Source: a virus. Taken from it: a stretch of 45,065 nt of DNA. Of the stretch, positions 28,736 through 37,621 are shown piece after piece. The position numbers and the translations under genes are program-made. The stretch covers positions 1 through 45,065 of the IMG/VR virus record IMGVR_UViG_3300025047_000026; one strand, 5' to 3'. Under the pieces are notes generated by a model. That model did not search any database and was not told the DNA's origin. It worked only from the letters and a program-made list of their open reading frames with translations. Positions within the stretch are counted from its first letter, which is position 1, and each line of letters begins with the position of its first letter.

Positions 28736-29202
28736 AACTGCTCTATGGCCATTCGGCGGAGGTCGAACGGTTCGTGGCCCAGCAGGTGCCGCGCTGCGCT
28801 GAAGGGTTCGGCCCCTGTCAGGCGATCGGGGTCATCACCGGCGATGGCCAGCTGGTAGCGGGCTGGGTCTGGCACAATTGGGACCGGCCTGCCGGAATTA
28901 TCGAGTTCAGCGGGGCCGCGATTACCCCCCGCTGGATGACCCGTCACATCCTGCACGAACTGTTCGCATATGCGTTCGAGATCGCTGGCTGCCAGATGAT
29001 CGTCACCCGCAACAGCATCCACAACACCCGCCTTCACAGGCAACTCAAAGTGTTCGGGTTCGACCGTTTCGACATTCCCCGCCTGTTTGGCCGGGATGAA
29101 GACGCGGTGGTCTGGACCCTGACCGAAGAGCAATGGCGGTCGGGGAAATTCTACACGAAAGAGGCAAAGCATGTCGAAACCAAAAGCGCCGAAGCCGCCT
29201 GA
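28732..29202 (+). CDS. GNAT-like phage protein
   Basis: This 156-residue protein resembles a GNAT acetyltransferase fold found in the tail module of related prophages. The strand QAIGVITGDGQLVAGWVWHN is followed by RWMTRHILHELFAYAFEIAG, CQMIVTRNSIHNTRLHRQLK and the C-terminal strand DAVVWTLTEEQWR. The acetyl-CoA loop Q/RxxGxG/A is not evident, so enzymatic activity is uncertain. The GTG start overlaps the preceding stop. Confidence 0.6.
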   Translation: MKLLYGHSAEVERFVAQQVPRCAEGFGPCQAIGVITGDGQLVAGWVWHNWDRPAGIIEFSGAAITPRWMTRHILHELFAYAFEIAGCQMIVTRNSIHNTRLHRQLKVFGFDRFDIPRLFGRDEDAVVWTLTEEQWRSGKFYTKEAKHVETKSAEAA

Positions 29203-30352
29203 TCCCCAAGCCACAGCGGCGGCGCAGACCGGGACCAATGTGTCCACGGCCATTGCAAACTCGCAAATGGGCATGGTCAACCAGCAAGGTCCTGACGGCT
29301 CCCTGACCTACAGCCAGAGCGGGAGCCATAGCTGGCGTGATCCCTCGACCGGGCAATATTACACGGTGCCGCAATACACCGCGACGACGACGCTGTCCCC
29401 GGAAGCGCAGGCAATCCGCGACCAGACCAACCAGGCCGACCTCAACCTTGCCACGCTGGCTTCGAACCAGTCCGGCCGGGCGGATGACTTGCTGTCCTCC
29501 CCGATGAGCCTGAACGGCTTGCCGGCAGCGGCGGATCGCAGCGGCATGGCCCCGGTCAATTACAGCGCCGGGCCGAATGCCCCGCAATATTCCACACAAG
29601 GCACGGCCATGCCGCAGGTCACGGACCTTGCGACCGGCTATGAAAATGATTTCGGCGCCCAGAAGGATGAAGTCCAGAAAGCCCTGATGGGCCAGATCAA
29701 TGAGCAGCGCGACCGGGACATGGAGGGCCTGCGCACGCAATTGGCCAACCAGGGCGTCGGGATCGGCACGGAAGCCTATTCCCGCGCCGTGGACGATTTC
29801 AACCGCTCGAATGACAATGCCCGGACACAGGCGCTTCTCGCTGCCGGTCAGGAACAGTCCCGGCTGGTCAATCTGGCACGGGATGAGGCGACGTTCGGCA
29901 ACACCGCCACGAACCAGAACAACCAGAACCAGATGGCGCTCTACAGCCTTGGCGAAGACCAGCGCCGTTATGGCGATGCCATGAAGGGTCAGAGCTTTTC
30001 GGACCAGATGGCACTCACGGGCCGGGAGGACGCCAACCAGAACGCCAATTTCAACCAGCAGCAGGTCATCGCGGAGGGGCAGGACAATTCGCGTTCACGG
30101 GCAATGCAGGAGCAATTTGCGCTGCGCAACCAGCCCATCAACGAGATCACGGCGCTGCTGTCGGGTTCGCAGGTCTCCACGCCGCAATTCTCCATGACCC
30201 AGCCCTCGCAGATCCCGACCACGGATTATGCCGGGCTGATGCAGCAGGGATATGCGAACGACATTGCGAACTACCAGAACAAGATGGCGCCGTGGAATCA
30301 GGCCGTCGGAGGCCTGTTCAATCTCGGCTCGGCCGCACTGATCGGAGGCTGA
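29171..30352 (+). CDS. virion-associated (internal/ejection) protein candidate
   Basis: This 393-residue protein is rich in Gln, Asn and Ala, with long polar helices (RDMEGLRTQLANQGVGIGTE, NNQNQMALYSLGEDQRRYGD) and the C-terminal hydrophobic segment AVGGLFNLGSAALIGG. The proline-rich start KPKAPKPPDPQATAAAQTGT is typical of proteins after the gp10-like gene in podovirus-like prophages, thought to be internal virion or ejection proteins. AGAGG precedes the ATG. Confidence 0.6.
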   Translation: MSKPKAPKPPDPQATAAAQTGTNVSTAIANSQMGMVNQQGPDGSLTYSQSGSHSWRDPSTGQYYTVPQYTATTTLSPEAQAIRDQTNQADLNLATLASNQSGRADDLLSSPMSLNGLPAAADRSGMAPVNYSAGPNAPQYSTQGTAMPQVTDLATGYENDFGAQKDEVQKALMGQINEQRDRDMEGLRTQLANQGVGIGTEAYSRAVDDFNRSNDNARTQALLAAGQEQSRLVNLARDEATFGNTATNQNNQNQMALYSLGEDQRRYGDAMKGQSFSDQMALTGREDANQNANFNQQQVIAEGQDNSRSRAMQEQFALRNQPINEITALLSGSQVSTPQFSMTQPSQIPTTDYAGLMQQGYANDIANYQNKMAPWNQAVGGLFNLGSAALIGG

Positions 30353-30353
30353 T

Positions 30354-31589
30354 ATGGCAACATCTCCTTACACCGGGTATCAGGGCTATGGCGGGATAAC
30401 GGATGCCCTGCTCGGCAAGAAAAAGAAGGGCCCGGCAGAAGCCTATGCGCAAGGCATGGGCCTGTCCCCGGACCTTGCCGCGCTGCAGGGCAATGTGGCC
30501 AGTACCCGCGAAATTGCAGACCTGCTGACCGACCGGGCGATGAACCGGGAGAGCACGAATCTCGTCTCCGGAGCTGCGCAGCTTGGCGAAGCCCTGCTGG
30601 CCCGGCGCGCGCGCAAGAAGGCAGACACGGCTGAGGCCGACTATGCAGGGCAGGCCGACGCCGGACGTCAGGCCATGATCGACGCCCTGCTTGGCGCGGG
30701 TCAATATACGCCCCAGCAGGAAGCGCTCGTCCGCATGGGTGCACCGGGCGCGCAGGAAGCGATCACAGATCAGGCGTTTGCGGTTCCGGAGACGCCTGAA
30801 TATTACGCGCCTGTGCCGACCGACAGTGGCTTCGCCCAGTTCAGCAAGGACGGCAGCGACCCGCGCCAGTTCGAGGGGATGGCGCCTGCGCAGGATCCAA
30901 CCAAGTATTCGTTTGAGCAGATCGGGGAAGAAATCTACGCTATCGATCCAACCAATCCAGAAAACAGGATGCTGGTCGGGGCGGCTCCCAAGAAGACCCC
31001 GCTGGCCACGACAACGATCAACATGCCGGACGACAAGCGGGAGAGCTCCTTTGCGGTTGAGGTGGGTAAGAACGCCGCGAACAATCTGAACACCATTCTG
31101 GAAGAGGGGAAGGTCGCCAACAATTCCATCGCCAAGGCTGACATGATGGAATCCCTGCTGGACGAAATCGACTACACAGGCTTTGGCGGCAATACGCTTC
31201 TGGCGTCCCAGCGCGTCCTGAAGGCGCTCGGCATCGAGACAGGTGATGACATTGGCGCGAAAGAGGCCGTGTCAGCCCTGACGAAGGAGATGGGCCTTGC
31301 GCTCAAGCAGGACCTGCCCGGCCCAATGTCCAACGCCGACCGTGAGTTCCTCATGAGCATTCCGCCGGGCATCAATGTCACGGACGCAGGCAATGATGCC
31401 TTGCTGTTCATGTACCGGGCTCGCAACCAGTATGCCTCCGAACTCTCCAACTACATGTATGAGGTGAACCCGCGCAGCGAGCAGGAATACAATGACGCTG
31501 TTCGGAAGTTCAACATGGAATATGGCGCGATCTTCTCGGACGAGGACAAGCGCGACCTTATGGCTGCTCTGACGGGAACGTCTCCGTAA
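30354..31589 (+). CDS. virion-associated (internal/ejection) protein candidate
   Basis: This 411-residue helical, Ala-rich protein opens YTGYQGYGGITDALLGKKKK. A polar middle (IGEEIYAIDPTNPENRMLVG) is followed by a helical domain ending NMEYGAIFSDEDKRDLMAAL. It lies between two presumed ejection-type genes and probably forms part of the same internal complex. No catalytic motif is seen. The antisense gene 31558-31803 overlaps its last 32 bases. Confidence 0.6.
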   Translation: MATSPYTGYQGYGGITDALLGKKKKGPAEAYAQGMGLSPDLAALQGNVASTREIADLLTDRAMNRESTNLVSGAAQLGEALLARRARKKADTAEADYAGQADAGRQAMIDALLGAGQYTPQQEALVRMGAPGAQEAITDQAFAVPETPEYYAPVPTDSGFAQFSKDGSDPRQFEGMAPAQDPTKYSFEQIGEEIYAIDPTNPENRMLVGAAPKKTPLATTTINMPDDKRESSFAVEVGKNAANNLNTILEEGKVANNSIAKADMMESLLDEIDYTGFGGNTLLASQRVLKALGIETGDDIGAKEAVSALTKEMGLALKQDLPGPMSNADREFLMSIPPGINVTDAGNDALLFMYRARNQYASELSNYMYEVNPRSEQEYNDAVRKFNMEYGAIFSDEDKRDLMAALTGTSP

Positions 31590-31803
31590 GGAAGCCCTCG
31601 ATTGTCTCAATCCGGTAGTCTTGGCGCTCAATCGTTCGCCACATCACAATGCAAGCGATAATCGCTGCTATTGAAAACAACCCCGCGAAGGCTGGAAACA
31701 GCAGGCGCTGATCTACGCGCCGTTCGATCTCTTCTGCCCATTCGTGCGGATTATCGATGCGCTCCCGCATCCGCTTCAAACGCTGCTTTTCGACCAATCC
31801 CAT
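31558..31803 (-). CDS. antisense small membrane protein (moron candidate)
   Basis: This 81-residue protein has a charged, basic N-terminal half (KQRLKRMRERIDNPHEWAEE), one hydrophobic span (LLFPAFAGLFSIAAIIACIV), and an acidic tail. It is the only good frame in the 224-base gap between two late genes, and it is on the opposite strand. The ATG at 31803 follows AGGGGG. A gene opposed to the late transcript could be expressed in the lysogen, for example for superinfection exclusion. That role is inference. Confidence 0.6.
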   Translation of the reverse strand: MGLVEKQRLKRMRERIDNPHEWAEEIERRVDQRLLFPAFAGLFSIAAIIACIVMWRTIERQDYRIETIEGFLTETFPSEQP

Positions 31804-31813
31804 GAGGCCCCCT

Positions 31814-34800
31814 ATGGCTGAACCGCAATCCAACTTTGCCCAGTATCGTGAAGAACGCCGGTCTCGTCGTCAAGGTTCTGATCAGGAATCTGAAACGGTG
31901 CAAGAGGGCGGCTTTGCTCAATACAAGGCTGAGCGGGAAGCCAAACGCAACGCCAAGCGCACAAAGACGATGACGCGCGGCGAGGTCATCCCCCTGATGG
32001 CCCGTGAGGGTCTGGAATGGGGAACCTCCGACGAAAGCGAAGGCGCCCGGCGCACGATGGGTCTGCCGAAATGGGCCGACAAGGCGATCAATGCGACCCC
32101 TATGGGCACGTTCGCCAATATCGGCATGGGTCTTGGCGCGATAGGCGCTGAAGCTGCCGGCGCGAACATGCCGGACACCTACACCGAGACCCGCGATGCC
32201 AAGCGGGCGGACATCAACCAGGCGCGTGAAGAATACCCCGTCACATCAATGGCATCGGAGATCGCAGGCGGCGTAGCCTATCCCGGCGGGGCCATGAAAG
32301 GCGGCGCGCCTCTGGTCAAGCAGGTTCCGCGCATGGCAGCGCTCGGCGGCGCACAGGGTGGCATTTACGGCTTCAATGCCGCTGAAGGCGATCTGGGCGA
32401 CCGGACGGATGCCGCGAAGACCGGGGCGGCATTTGGTGCAGCACTCGGCGGGGCGCTTCCCATCGGTGTTGCTGGCGCGCGTGTTCCGGCCCGATCCATC
32501 AAGAATACCGGCGCAAGCATCTATGACGGCCTTCTCGGCCTGTTCGGCAAGGAGGGCGGGGCAAGAGCTTCCGCTGCCGAGCAAACCGCCCTTGCGGCCG
32601 TCAAGCGGTCAATGGAACGCTCGCAGATGACGCCGCAGCAGATTCTGGATGCCGTGCGGGAATATGAAGGCAAGCCTGCTGTGCTGGCGGAAGTGATCGG
32701 GCAGGATGCGGTGAACGCCCTGACCTCCCTGACCCGGCGCCCCGGCTCCACCCCGCAAAAGGCACAGGCCATCATCGAAGAGCGCTATGGCGGCTTTGTG
32801 GACCGAGCTCAGGATGATCTTGAGCGCGCCACCGGCGTAAGGCGTGGGCAGGCATCTGAACAGTTCAGCCAACTTGTGGAAGATCAGCAGAAGGTTGCGC
32901 GGCCTCTTTATAATCAATTGAGCCGGGACTTTGCAGACATAAACAGCGACCGTCTGGATGACCTGAGCAAGACTTCTGCCATCAAGCCCCTTGTGTCCGC
33001 GAAAAAACCGAAAGACCTGCCGCCGGGCGCCTCTACGGACCTGCCCGATGATATGAGTCCGGAACTAGAGGCGTGGGCGCAATCCTTGCTTGCCCCGCCC
33101 CCTGACAGTGGTTTGAAGCCCCTGTCCGGCGCAGCAGTACAGGAGGCGCGTGACCTTGCGATTGCACAGGGGCGCGATCCCAAGAGCGTCTCGCGTATGG
33201 ATGTCTATGACCTCGTCAAGCGTAAGCTGGATGACAAGATTCGGGCGGCGCAGAAGAATGAAAATCACACAGACCTGAATCGGTATTCGCAAATACGGGA
33301 GGCGCTGGTTGATGAGCTGGACGCGCTTACTGGCAGTCAATACAAGGCAGCTAGAGATGCCGGAATGGGGCCGAGGCTGCGGACGGCCCAGTCTCAGGGT
33401 GGTCGCGTCCTGAACTCGAATATTCGCGGGGCAGATGTGGCGCAAACGGCGGCGTCTTCCCCTCAGGAAGCGAGGGCCTTGAAATTAGGGGCCGTGGACG
33501 CGCTTTCTGCAAAAATCGACAACAACACCACGCCAAACAGGCTTGCCCGCGTCCCGGCCAACCAGGAGAAACTGACGGCGGCCCTTGGAGAGGATGGCGG
33601 CGGCCAGTTCCTGCAAAAGATGGAAGCCGAGGCCAAACTGCGAGATACGGGTTCCCGCTGGGCACCCCGCATGAACTCCGTCACGGGCACGGTTGCCGAG
33701 AGCGGCCCGTCTGCCGTGATGGATGATGCGATCATGATGGGCGCAGCGGCGGCTCGTGGTGACAAGGTGAGCCTGATTACGAATGCGGTCCGGTTCATGC
33801 GGCGCCGGGGTTTCAACCAGCGCGAAATCGACGCGATGGGCGACTTGCTCCTGTCCAATCCCGCAGAGGGCCTGAGGCGGCTTGGTGTGCAATTGCCAAA
33901 TGGCGGGGGAGGGGGCGCCCCTGCCAATGTCTTTGCCCAGCAAGGGCAGATGCAGCAAGCCCCCGCACAGGCAGATAATGTCTTCGCTCCGGTGAAAGCC
34001 TCCGGCCTTGCTGGCTTGCGCTCGGATGCTGGCAGCGCCGCTGTGGGTGGAGCGGTCGGTGGAGCCATGCCTGCCGACAGCACCGAGGAGCGCTTGCGTA
34101 ATATCGGGATTGGTGCAGGCGGCGTATTGGCTGCCAAGAAGGGGGGGCGCGCATACAGACGCGAATTGAATAAGTCGGTTTCACGTTCCGTCCGGACAGC
34201 GGCACCCCGGCCCGCCAGGGGGAATCGAGGGCCGATCACCAATAGTGCCTATGAGCGCGCATATGAGCAGGCCGTGGCGCAAACGGGAATCAGAAAGGCC
34301 GATGATCCACAGAACCATGCCGTTGCAATTGATTTGCTGACAAACGCTGGCTTTTCGCGGGAATACGCGGACGACATCGTGGCTGAGAGTATGCGCGCGC
34401 TAGATCGGGCCGCTCTGAAGCAGGGCGGTGGGCTTCGTGTCGTCGGTGGCGATGAAACGACAACCTCAGGAATGGGTCTTCCCAGCTTTGGAGGGGCAGC
34501 AGGCTTGCGCGCGGATGCGGGCAACGCGGCAATGGGCGGCGCAGTCGGCGGCATGGCCCCGGCAGACAATATGGAAGACCGCGTCCGGAACATCGCCATC
34601 GGGGCGGGCGTCGGCGCTACGGGCGGCCGTCTCGACCGGATGCTGCCGAAGATGGGTCAAGCCGCCCCGAAAACGGTCAAGGAAGCCGTTGAGCTGGAGA
34701 TTCCCGGCTCCGCAGGCTGGGAGGCTGCACGGGCCAAAGGTCTCGACATGTCCCAATCCGGCAGGATGCAGCGCGCACAGGAGATGGGGTTCGATACAAG

Positions 34801-35719
34801 GAAGCCGCTCTATCATGGCACAGGTGAGGATTTTCAAGCCTTTGATCTGGGGGCCGAAGCGCGCTGGGGCATCCCGACTGAAGGGAAGGGCATATTCATG
34901 ACTGACCGGCCCTCTGTCGCCACTGAGTATGCGCAGGACGGCGCGAACCAGAATGTTATGAAGCTGTTCGCCAGTATCGAACGCCCAATGATTGTCAACA
35001 AAGCCGGAATGCAGGTCGATGATGTCGATACGGCAGCGCTGATCGAGCGCGCAAAAGCCGAAGGATATGACAGCCTCATTCTCAGGAACGCCCGCGACGG
35101 GGTGGACGCTGTGACTGAGGCCTCAGATGTGACGGTCGTCTTCGATCCCGCCAAAATCCGCTCAGTCAACGCAGCCTTTGATCCGGATATGGCCGCAAGT
35201 CCGGTGATGACCGCCGGCATTGGGGGCGGCAAGCTTCCCAAAATCCGCAAGGACGTCCCCAAGGGCACCCCCAGTCAGGCGGGCCCGTCCCGCATGGGCA
35301 ACACCATCCAGCAGGGCCTTGACCAGTCTTCCGGCATGGGGGCAGCCCGCGCGGTCGGTGATCCGCAACTGGTCCGCCAGCAAGCCTTCCAGCAGGCCCA
35401 GAAGATGTACACCGAAGGCAATGCCAAGCCTGCCCAGATTCACCAGCAGACCGGCTATGTCCCGCTTGAGTACCAGGGCCAGCAAATCCTCGTCTACGCA
35501 CCGGACAAGACACCGGACGAAGTGATGATCGGGTTCTATTCCGCGATTGCCAATCCGGCGCAGGCAAGCCCGGCGCAACTCCGTTTGCTGGAGACGGCGG
35601 GCGTGTTGCCGAAGACCTTGCAGCTCGGTGGTGCGGATGCACCGGTTGTGGGCCGCCGATCTGCCCCGGCTGGAAAGGCCGACCCCTTGCTCGAAGCCAT
35701 CAAGAAGAGGAGCAAATAG
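31814..35719 (+). CDS. large virion protein with ADP-ribosyltransferase-like domain
   Basis: This 1301-residue protein has an N-terminal FAQYREERR / FAQYKAERE duplication and Gly/Ala-rich hydrophobic stretches at about 95-230. Helical, polar regions follow. A 36-residue repeat occurs twice (starting GLRSDAGSAAVGGAVGG at 734 and GLRADAGNAAMGGAVGG at 897). An ART-PolyVal-type domain lies at about 997-1126 (PLYHGTGEDFQAFD, KGIFMTDRPSVATEYA, GYDSLIL, VVFDPAKIRSVN). It is probably ejected with the DNA and could modify host proteins. ATG 31814 overlaps nothing upstream on this strand; a frame to 31757 lacks a ribosome site. Confidence 0.72.
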   Translation: MAEPQSNFAQYREERRSRRQGSDQESETVQEGGFAQYKAEREAKRNAKRTKTMTRGEVIPLMAREGLEWGTSDESEGARRTMGLPKWADKAINATPMGTFANIGMGLGAIGAEAAGANMPDTYTETRDAKRADINQAREEYPVTSMASEIAGGVAYPGGAMKGGAPLVKQVPRMAALGGAQGGIYGFNAAEGDLGDRTDAAKTGAAFGAALGGALPIGVAGARVPARSIKNTGASIYDGLLGLFGKEGGARASAAEQTALAAVKRSMERSQMTPQQILDAVREYEGKPAVLAEVIGQDAVNALTSLTRRPGSTPQKAQAIIEERYGGFVDRAQDDLERATGVRRGQASEQFSQLVEDQQKVARPLYNQLSRDFADINSDRLDDLSKTSAIKPLVSAKKPKDLPPGASTDLPDDMSPELEAWAQSLLAPPPDSGLKPLSGAAVQEARDLAIAQGRDPKSVSRMDVYDLVKRKLDDKIRAAQKNENHTDLNRYSQIREALVDELDALTGSQYKAARDAGMGPRLRTAQSQGGRVLNSNIRGADVAQTAASSPQEARALKLGAVDALSAKIDNNTTPNRLARVPANQEKLTAALGEDGGGQFLQKMEAEAKLRDTGSRWAPRMNSVTGTVAESGPSAVMDDAIMMGAAAARGDKVSLITNAVRFMRRRGFNQREIDAMGDLLLSNPAEGLRRLGVQLPNGGGGGAPANVFAQQGQMQQAPAQADNVFAPVKASGLAGLRSDAGSAAVGGAVGGAMPADSTEERLRNIGIGAGGVLAAKKGGRAYRRELNKSVSRSVRTAAPRPARGNRGPITNSAYERAYEQAVAQTGIRKADDPQNHAVAIDLLTNAGFSREYADDIVAESMRALDRAALKQGGGLRVVGGDETTTSGMGLPSFGGAAGLRADAGNAAMGGAVGGMAPADNMEDRVRNIAIGAGVGATGGRLDRMLPKMGQAAPKTVKEAVELEIPGSAGWEAARAKGLDMSQSGRMQRAQEMGFDTRKPLYHGTGEDFQAFDLGAEARWGIPTEGKGIFMTDRPSVATEYAQDGANQNVMKLFASIERPMIVNKAGMQVDDVDTAALIERAKAEGYDSLILRNARDGVDAVTEASDVTVVFDPAKIRSVNAAFDPDMAASPVMTAGIGGGKLPKIRKDVPKGTPSQAGPSRMGNTIQQGLDQSSGMGAARAVGDPQLVRQQAFQQAQKMYTEGNAKPAQIHQQTGYVPLEYQGQQILVYAPDKTPDEVMIGFYSAIANPAQASPAQLRLLETAGVLPKTLQLGGADAPVVGRRSAPAGKADPLLEAIKKRSK

Positions 35720-36753
35720 TGTCCAGAAACGGTTCAGGCGTTTACAGCCTTCCCGCCGGCACGGCTGCCGTTAGCGGCGAAACGATCAGCTCGACCAAGT
35801 TCAACACGCTGACGGGGGATCTGGAGGCAGATGCCAACGAAGCCCGGCCCATTGTTGCAGGCGGAACAGGCTCGGCAACCGCTTCCGGCGCCCGCAGCAA
35901 TCTTGGCTTCGGCCCGTTTGAGCCCCTGCTGACGGACCCGGACGCCGATGGAATTGCGTTCTGGGATGACAGCGCGGAGACGTTCGATTACCTCACGCTC
36001 GGCACCGGCCTCAGCATTACCGACACAACGCTCAGCCTTGATGGAGACCTTGCCACACTGGCGGGCCTGACGGTCGCAACGGATAATTTCATTGCAGGCA
36101 ATGCCGCAGGCGATGCGTGGGAGGTGAAAACCCCGGCGCAGGCCCGCACCTCGCTTGGGCTTGGCGCACTGGCCCTGCTGGGCAGCGTGAACAACAGCAA
36201 CTGGTCGGGCACCGATCTGGCGATTGCCAATGGCGGCACGGGCGCGTCGACGGCAGGGGATGCCCTGACCAATCTCGGCGCGCTTCCAGCGTCCAGCTAC
36301 ACGGCAGCAGATGTGCGCAGCAAGCTGCAATCGGTGGACGGGGCAGGCTCCAACATCGATGCGGACCAGTTGGACGGTGTGGAAGGCAGCGGATATGCGC
36401 GCGTGACCGGCGCAACCTTCACGGTGACTAGCAATGCTGACCCGGTAAATTCCGGAACGGATCGACCTGGCACACCCTTGCGGGTGGCGGCTGGCGATAC
36501 AACGCTTGTCGCTGATTTCGGCCTTCAAAACACAGGAAGTGGTGTCGGGGCATGGATTCAAGTCAGTACGGGCAATGACCTCTCTGTAAATTATGCCCTG
36601 TCCCTCAATCCGAATGGGGGAATTGTCCGGGCCAATGGAGCGGCGGTGGCTCGTGTCAATTCCGGCCTGACCGCCAATTCCGGCCTGATCAGCTGGGGCA
36701 CATCCGCGCCCGCCACCCTGCAAGAGGGTGAACTCTATCTGAGGTATGCGTGA
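35719..36753 (+). CDS. tail fibre protein
   Basis: This 344-residue, Gly/Ser/Thr/Ala-rich protein has fibre-type repeats: PIVAGGTGSATASGARSNLG, AIANGGTGASTAGDALTNLG, and the QLDGVEGSGYARV phrase common in trimeric fibres. The C-terminus (LISWGTSAPATLQEGELYLR) may be the receptor-binding end. The GTG start overlaps the preceding TAG; AGAGGAG is upstream. Confidence 0.85.
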   Translation: MSRNGSGVYSLPAGTAAVSGETISSTKFNTLTGDLEADANEARPIVAGGTGSATASGARSNLGFGPFEPLLTDPDADGIAFWDDSAETFDYLTLGTGLSITDTTLSLDGDLATLAGLTVATDNFIAGNAAGDAWEVKTPAQARTSLGLGALALLGSVNNSNWSGTDLAIANGGTGASTAGDALTNLGALPASSYTAADVRSKLQSVDGAGSNIDADQLDGVEGSGYARVTGATFTVTSNADPVNSGTDRPGTPLRVAAGDTTLVADFGLQNTGSGVGAWIQVSTGNDLSVNYALSLNPNGGIVRANGAAVARVNSGLTANSGLISWGTSAPATLQEGELYLRYA

Positions 36754-37241
36754 TGGCGGCGCCTGAAATCATCATCGGCACGTCTGGCGGGAACACGACG
36801 CTCACGGAAGTCTATGTCGGCACGTCAGGCGGCAACAAGCTTGTGACCGAAGTATGGGTAGGCACCGCCAGCGGAAACAAGCAGGTGTATGCCAGTGGCA
36901 CCCCGGCGGACTTGACGCCCAATGCGGTAGACTGGGCGAATATAAGCTCAGGCAGTTCCCCGGCCGCGAATGCGAACCAGACCATCAACGGGTGCAACCA
37001 GCCGATTACGATTAGCGCCGTCAATAGTGGAACGAGCCTGTTGTCCTATAGTCTGGATAGCGGCTCCTACACCTCATATACCGGGCCGTTTTCGGTGGAC
37101 GCGGTAACAGGACAGACGCTCAATTGGCAGATCGCGGCAGCCGGGGTGGGTGAAGAAACGGGCGGGATCACAGTCATCAATGATTCTGACAGCGGAGTGA
37201 CGCTGGACACATTCACATACAGCGTTGTCGGAGAACTCTAG
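36753..37241 (+). CDS. tail-tip/fibre protein with 14-residue repeats
   Basis: This 162-residue protein begins with three tandem 14-residue units of the type IIIGTSGGNTTLTE, VYVGTSGGNKLVTE, VWVGTASGNKQVYA. A beta-sandwich-like domain follows (QPITISAVNSGTSLLSYSLD and on). It is probably a fibre-associated or receptor-binding protein. The ATG overlaps the fibre stop as TGATG. Confidence 0.65.
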   Translation: MAAPEIIIGTSGGNTTLTEVYVGTSGGNKLVTEVWVGTASGNKQVYASGTPADLTPNAVDWANISSGSSPAANANQTINGCNQPITISAVNSGTSLLSYSLDSGSYTSYTGPFSVDAVTGQTLNWQIAAAGVGEETGGITVINDSDSGVTLDTFTYSVVGEL

Positions 37242-37243
37242 CG

Positions 37244-37621
37244 GTGCCCAAGGACAATGAAAAAGGCAAAAAAGAGCCCAGCCTTGGCGCGCTTGCATTG
37301 GGCGCATTCAACCGGTTCGGGCTTGAGGGAAACTACCCGGAATTACGTGTAGTGCCGCCATCGCACAGCATGATCGGCAACAGCAAGCGGATTGCCCGCG
37401 CCGTCATGTTCGAGAGTGGGCCAGAGGCGGTCTATGTGAACAAGCGCTTTCTCAAAACCGACCCTGAAAGAATGAGCGAATACCTTCAGCATGAAGCCAG
37501 CCACGTCGCGGCATGGCGCAAGCACGGTCCGGGGATCAGGGAGCATGGCCGAGAGTGGAAAGACTTGTGTCAGGCCCTCGCCTCCAATCGCCGTGTTTGC
37601 AAACCGGAGCGGAACGAATGA
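37244..37621 (+). CDS. SprT-like zinc metalloprotease-type protein
   Basis: This 125-residue protein has HEASH (83-87, the HExxH zinc motif) followed by H101 in REHGREWKDLC, as in SprT/Spartan-like proteases (HExxH and a later HGxxF/W). It has no separate zinc ribbon. It has a GTG start at 37244 with GGAG upstream. Located after the fibre genes, it may be virion-associated or act in the infected cell; the target is unknown. Confidence 0.7.
   Translation: MPKDNEKGKKEPSLGALALGAFNRFGLEGNYPELRVVPPSHSMIGNSKRIARAVMFESGPEAVYVNKRFLKTDPERMSEYLQHEASHVAAWRKHGPGIREHGREWKDLCQALASNRRVCKPERNE

Noticed and set aside
35734-36723. Reverse-strand frame opposite the tail fibre gene
   Set aside because: The fibre repeats on the plus strand are convincing; the reverse translation is Cys/Arg-rich and irregular.
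36753-37241. Diversity-generating retroelement target
   Set aside because: No reverse transcriptase gene, template repeat or C-type-lectin-like variable region is present in the window.
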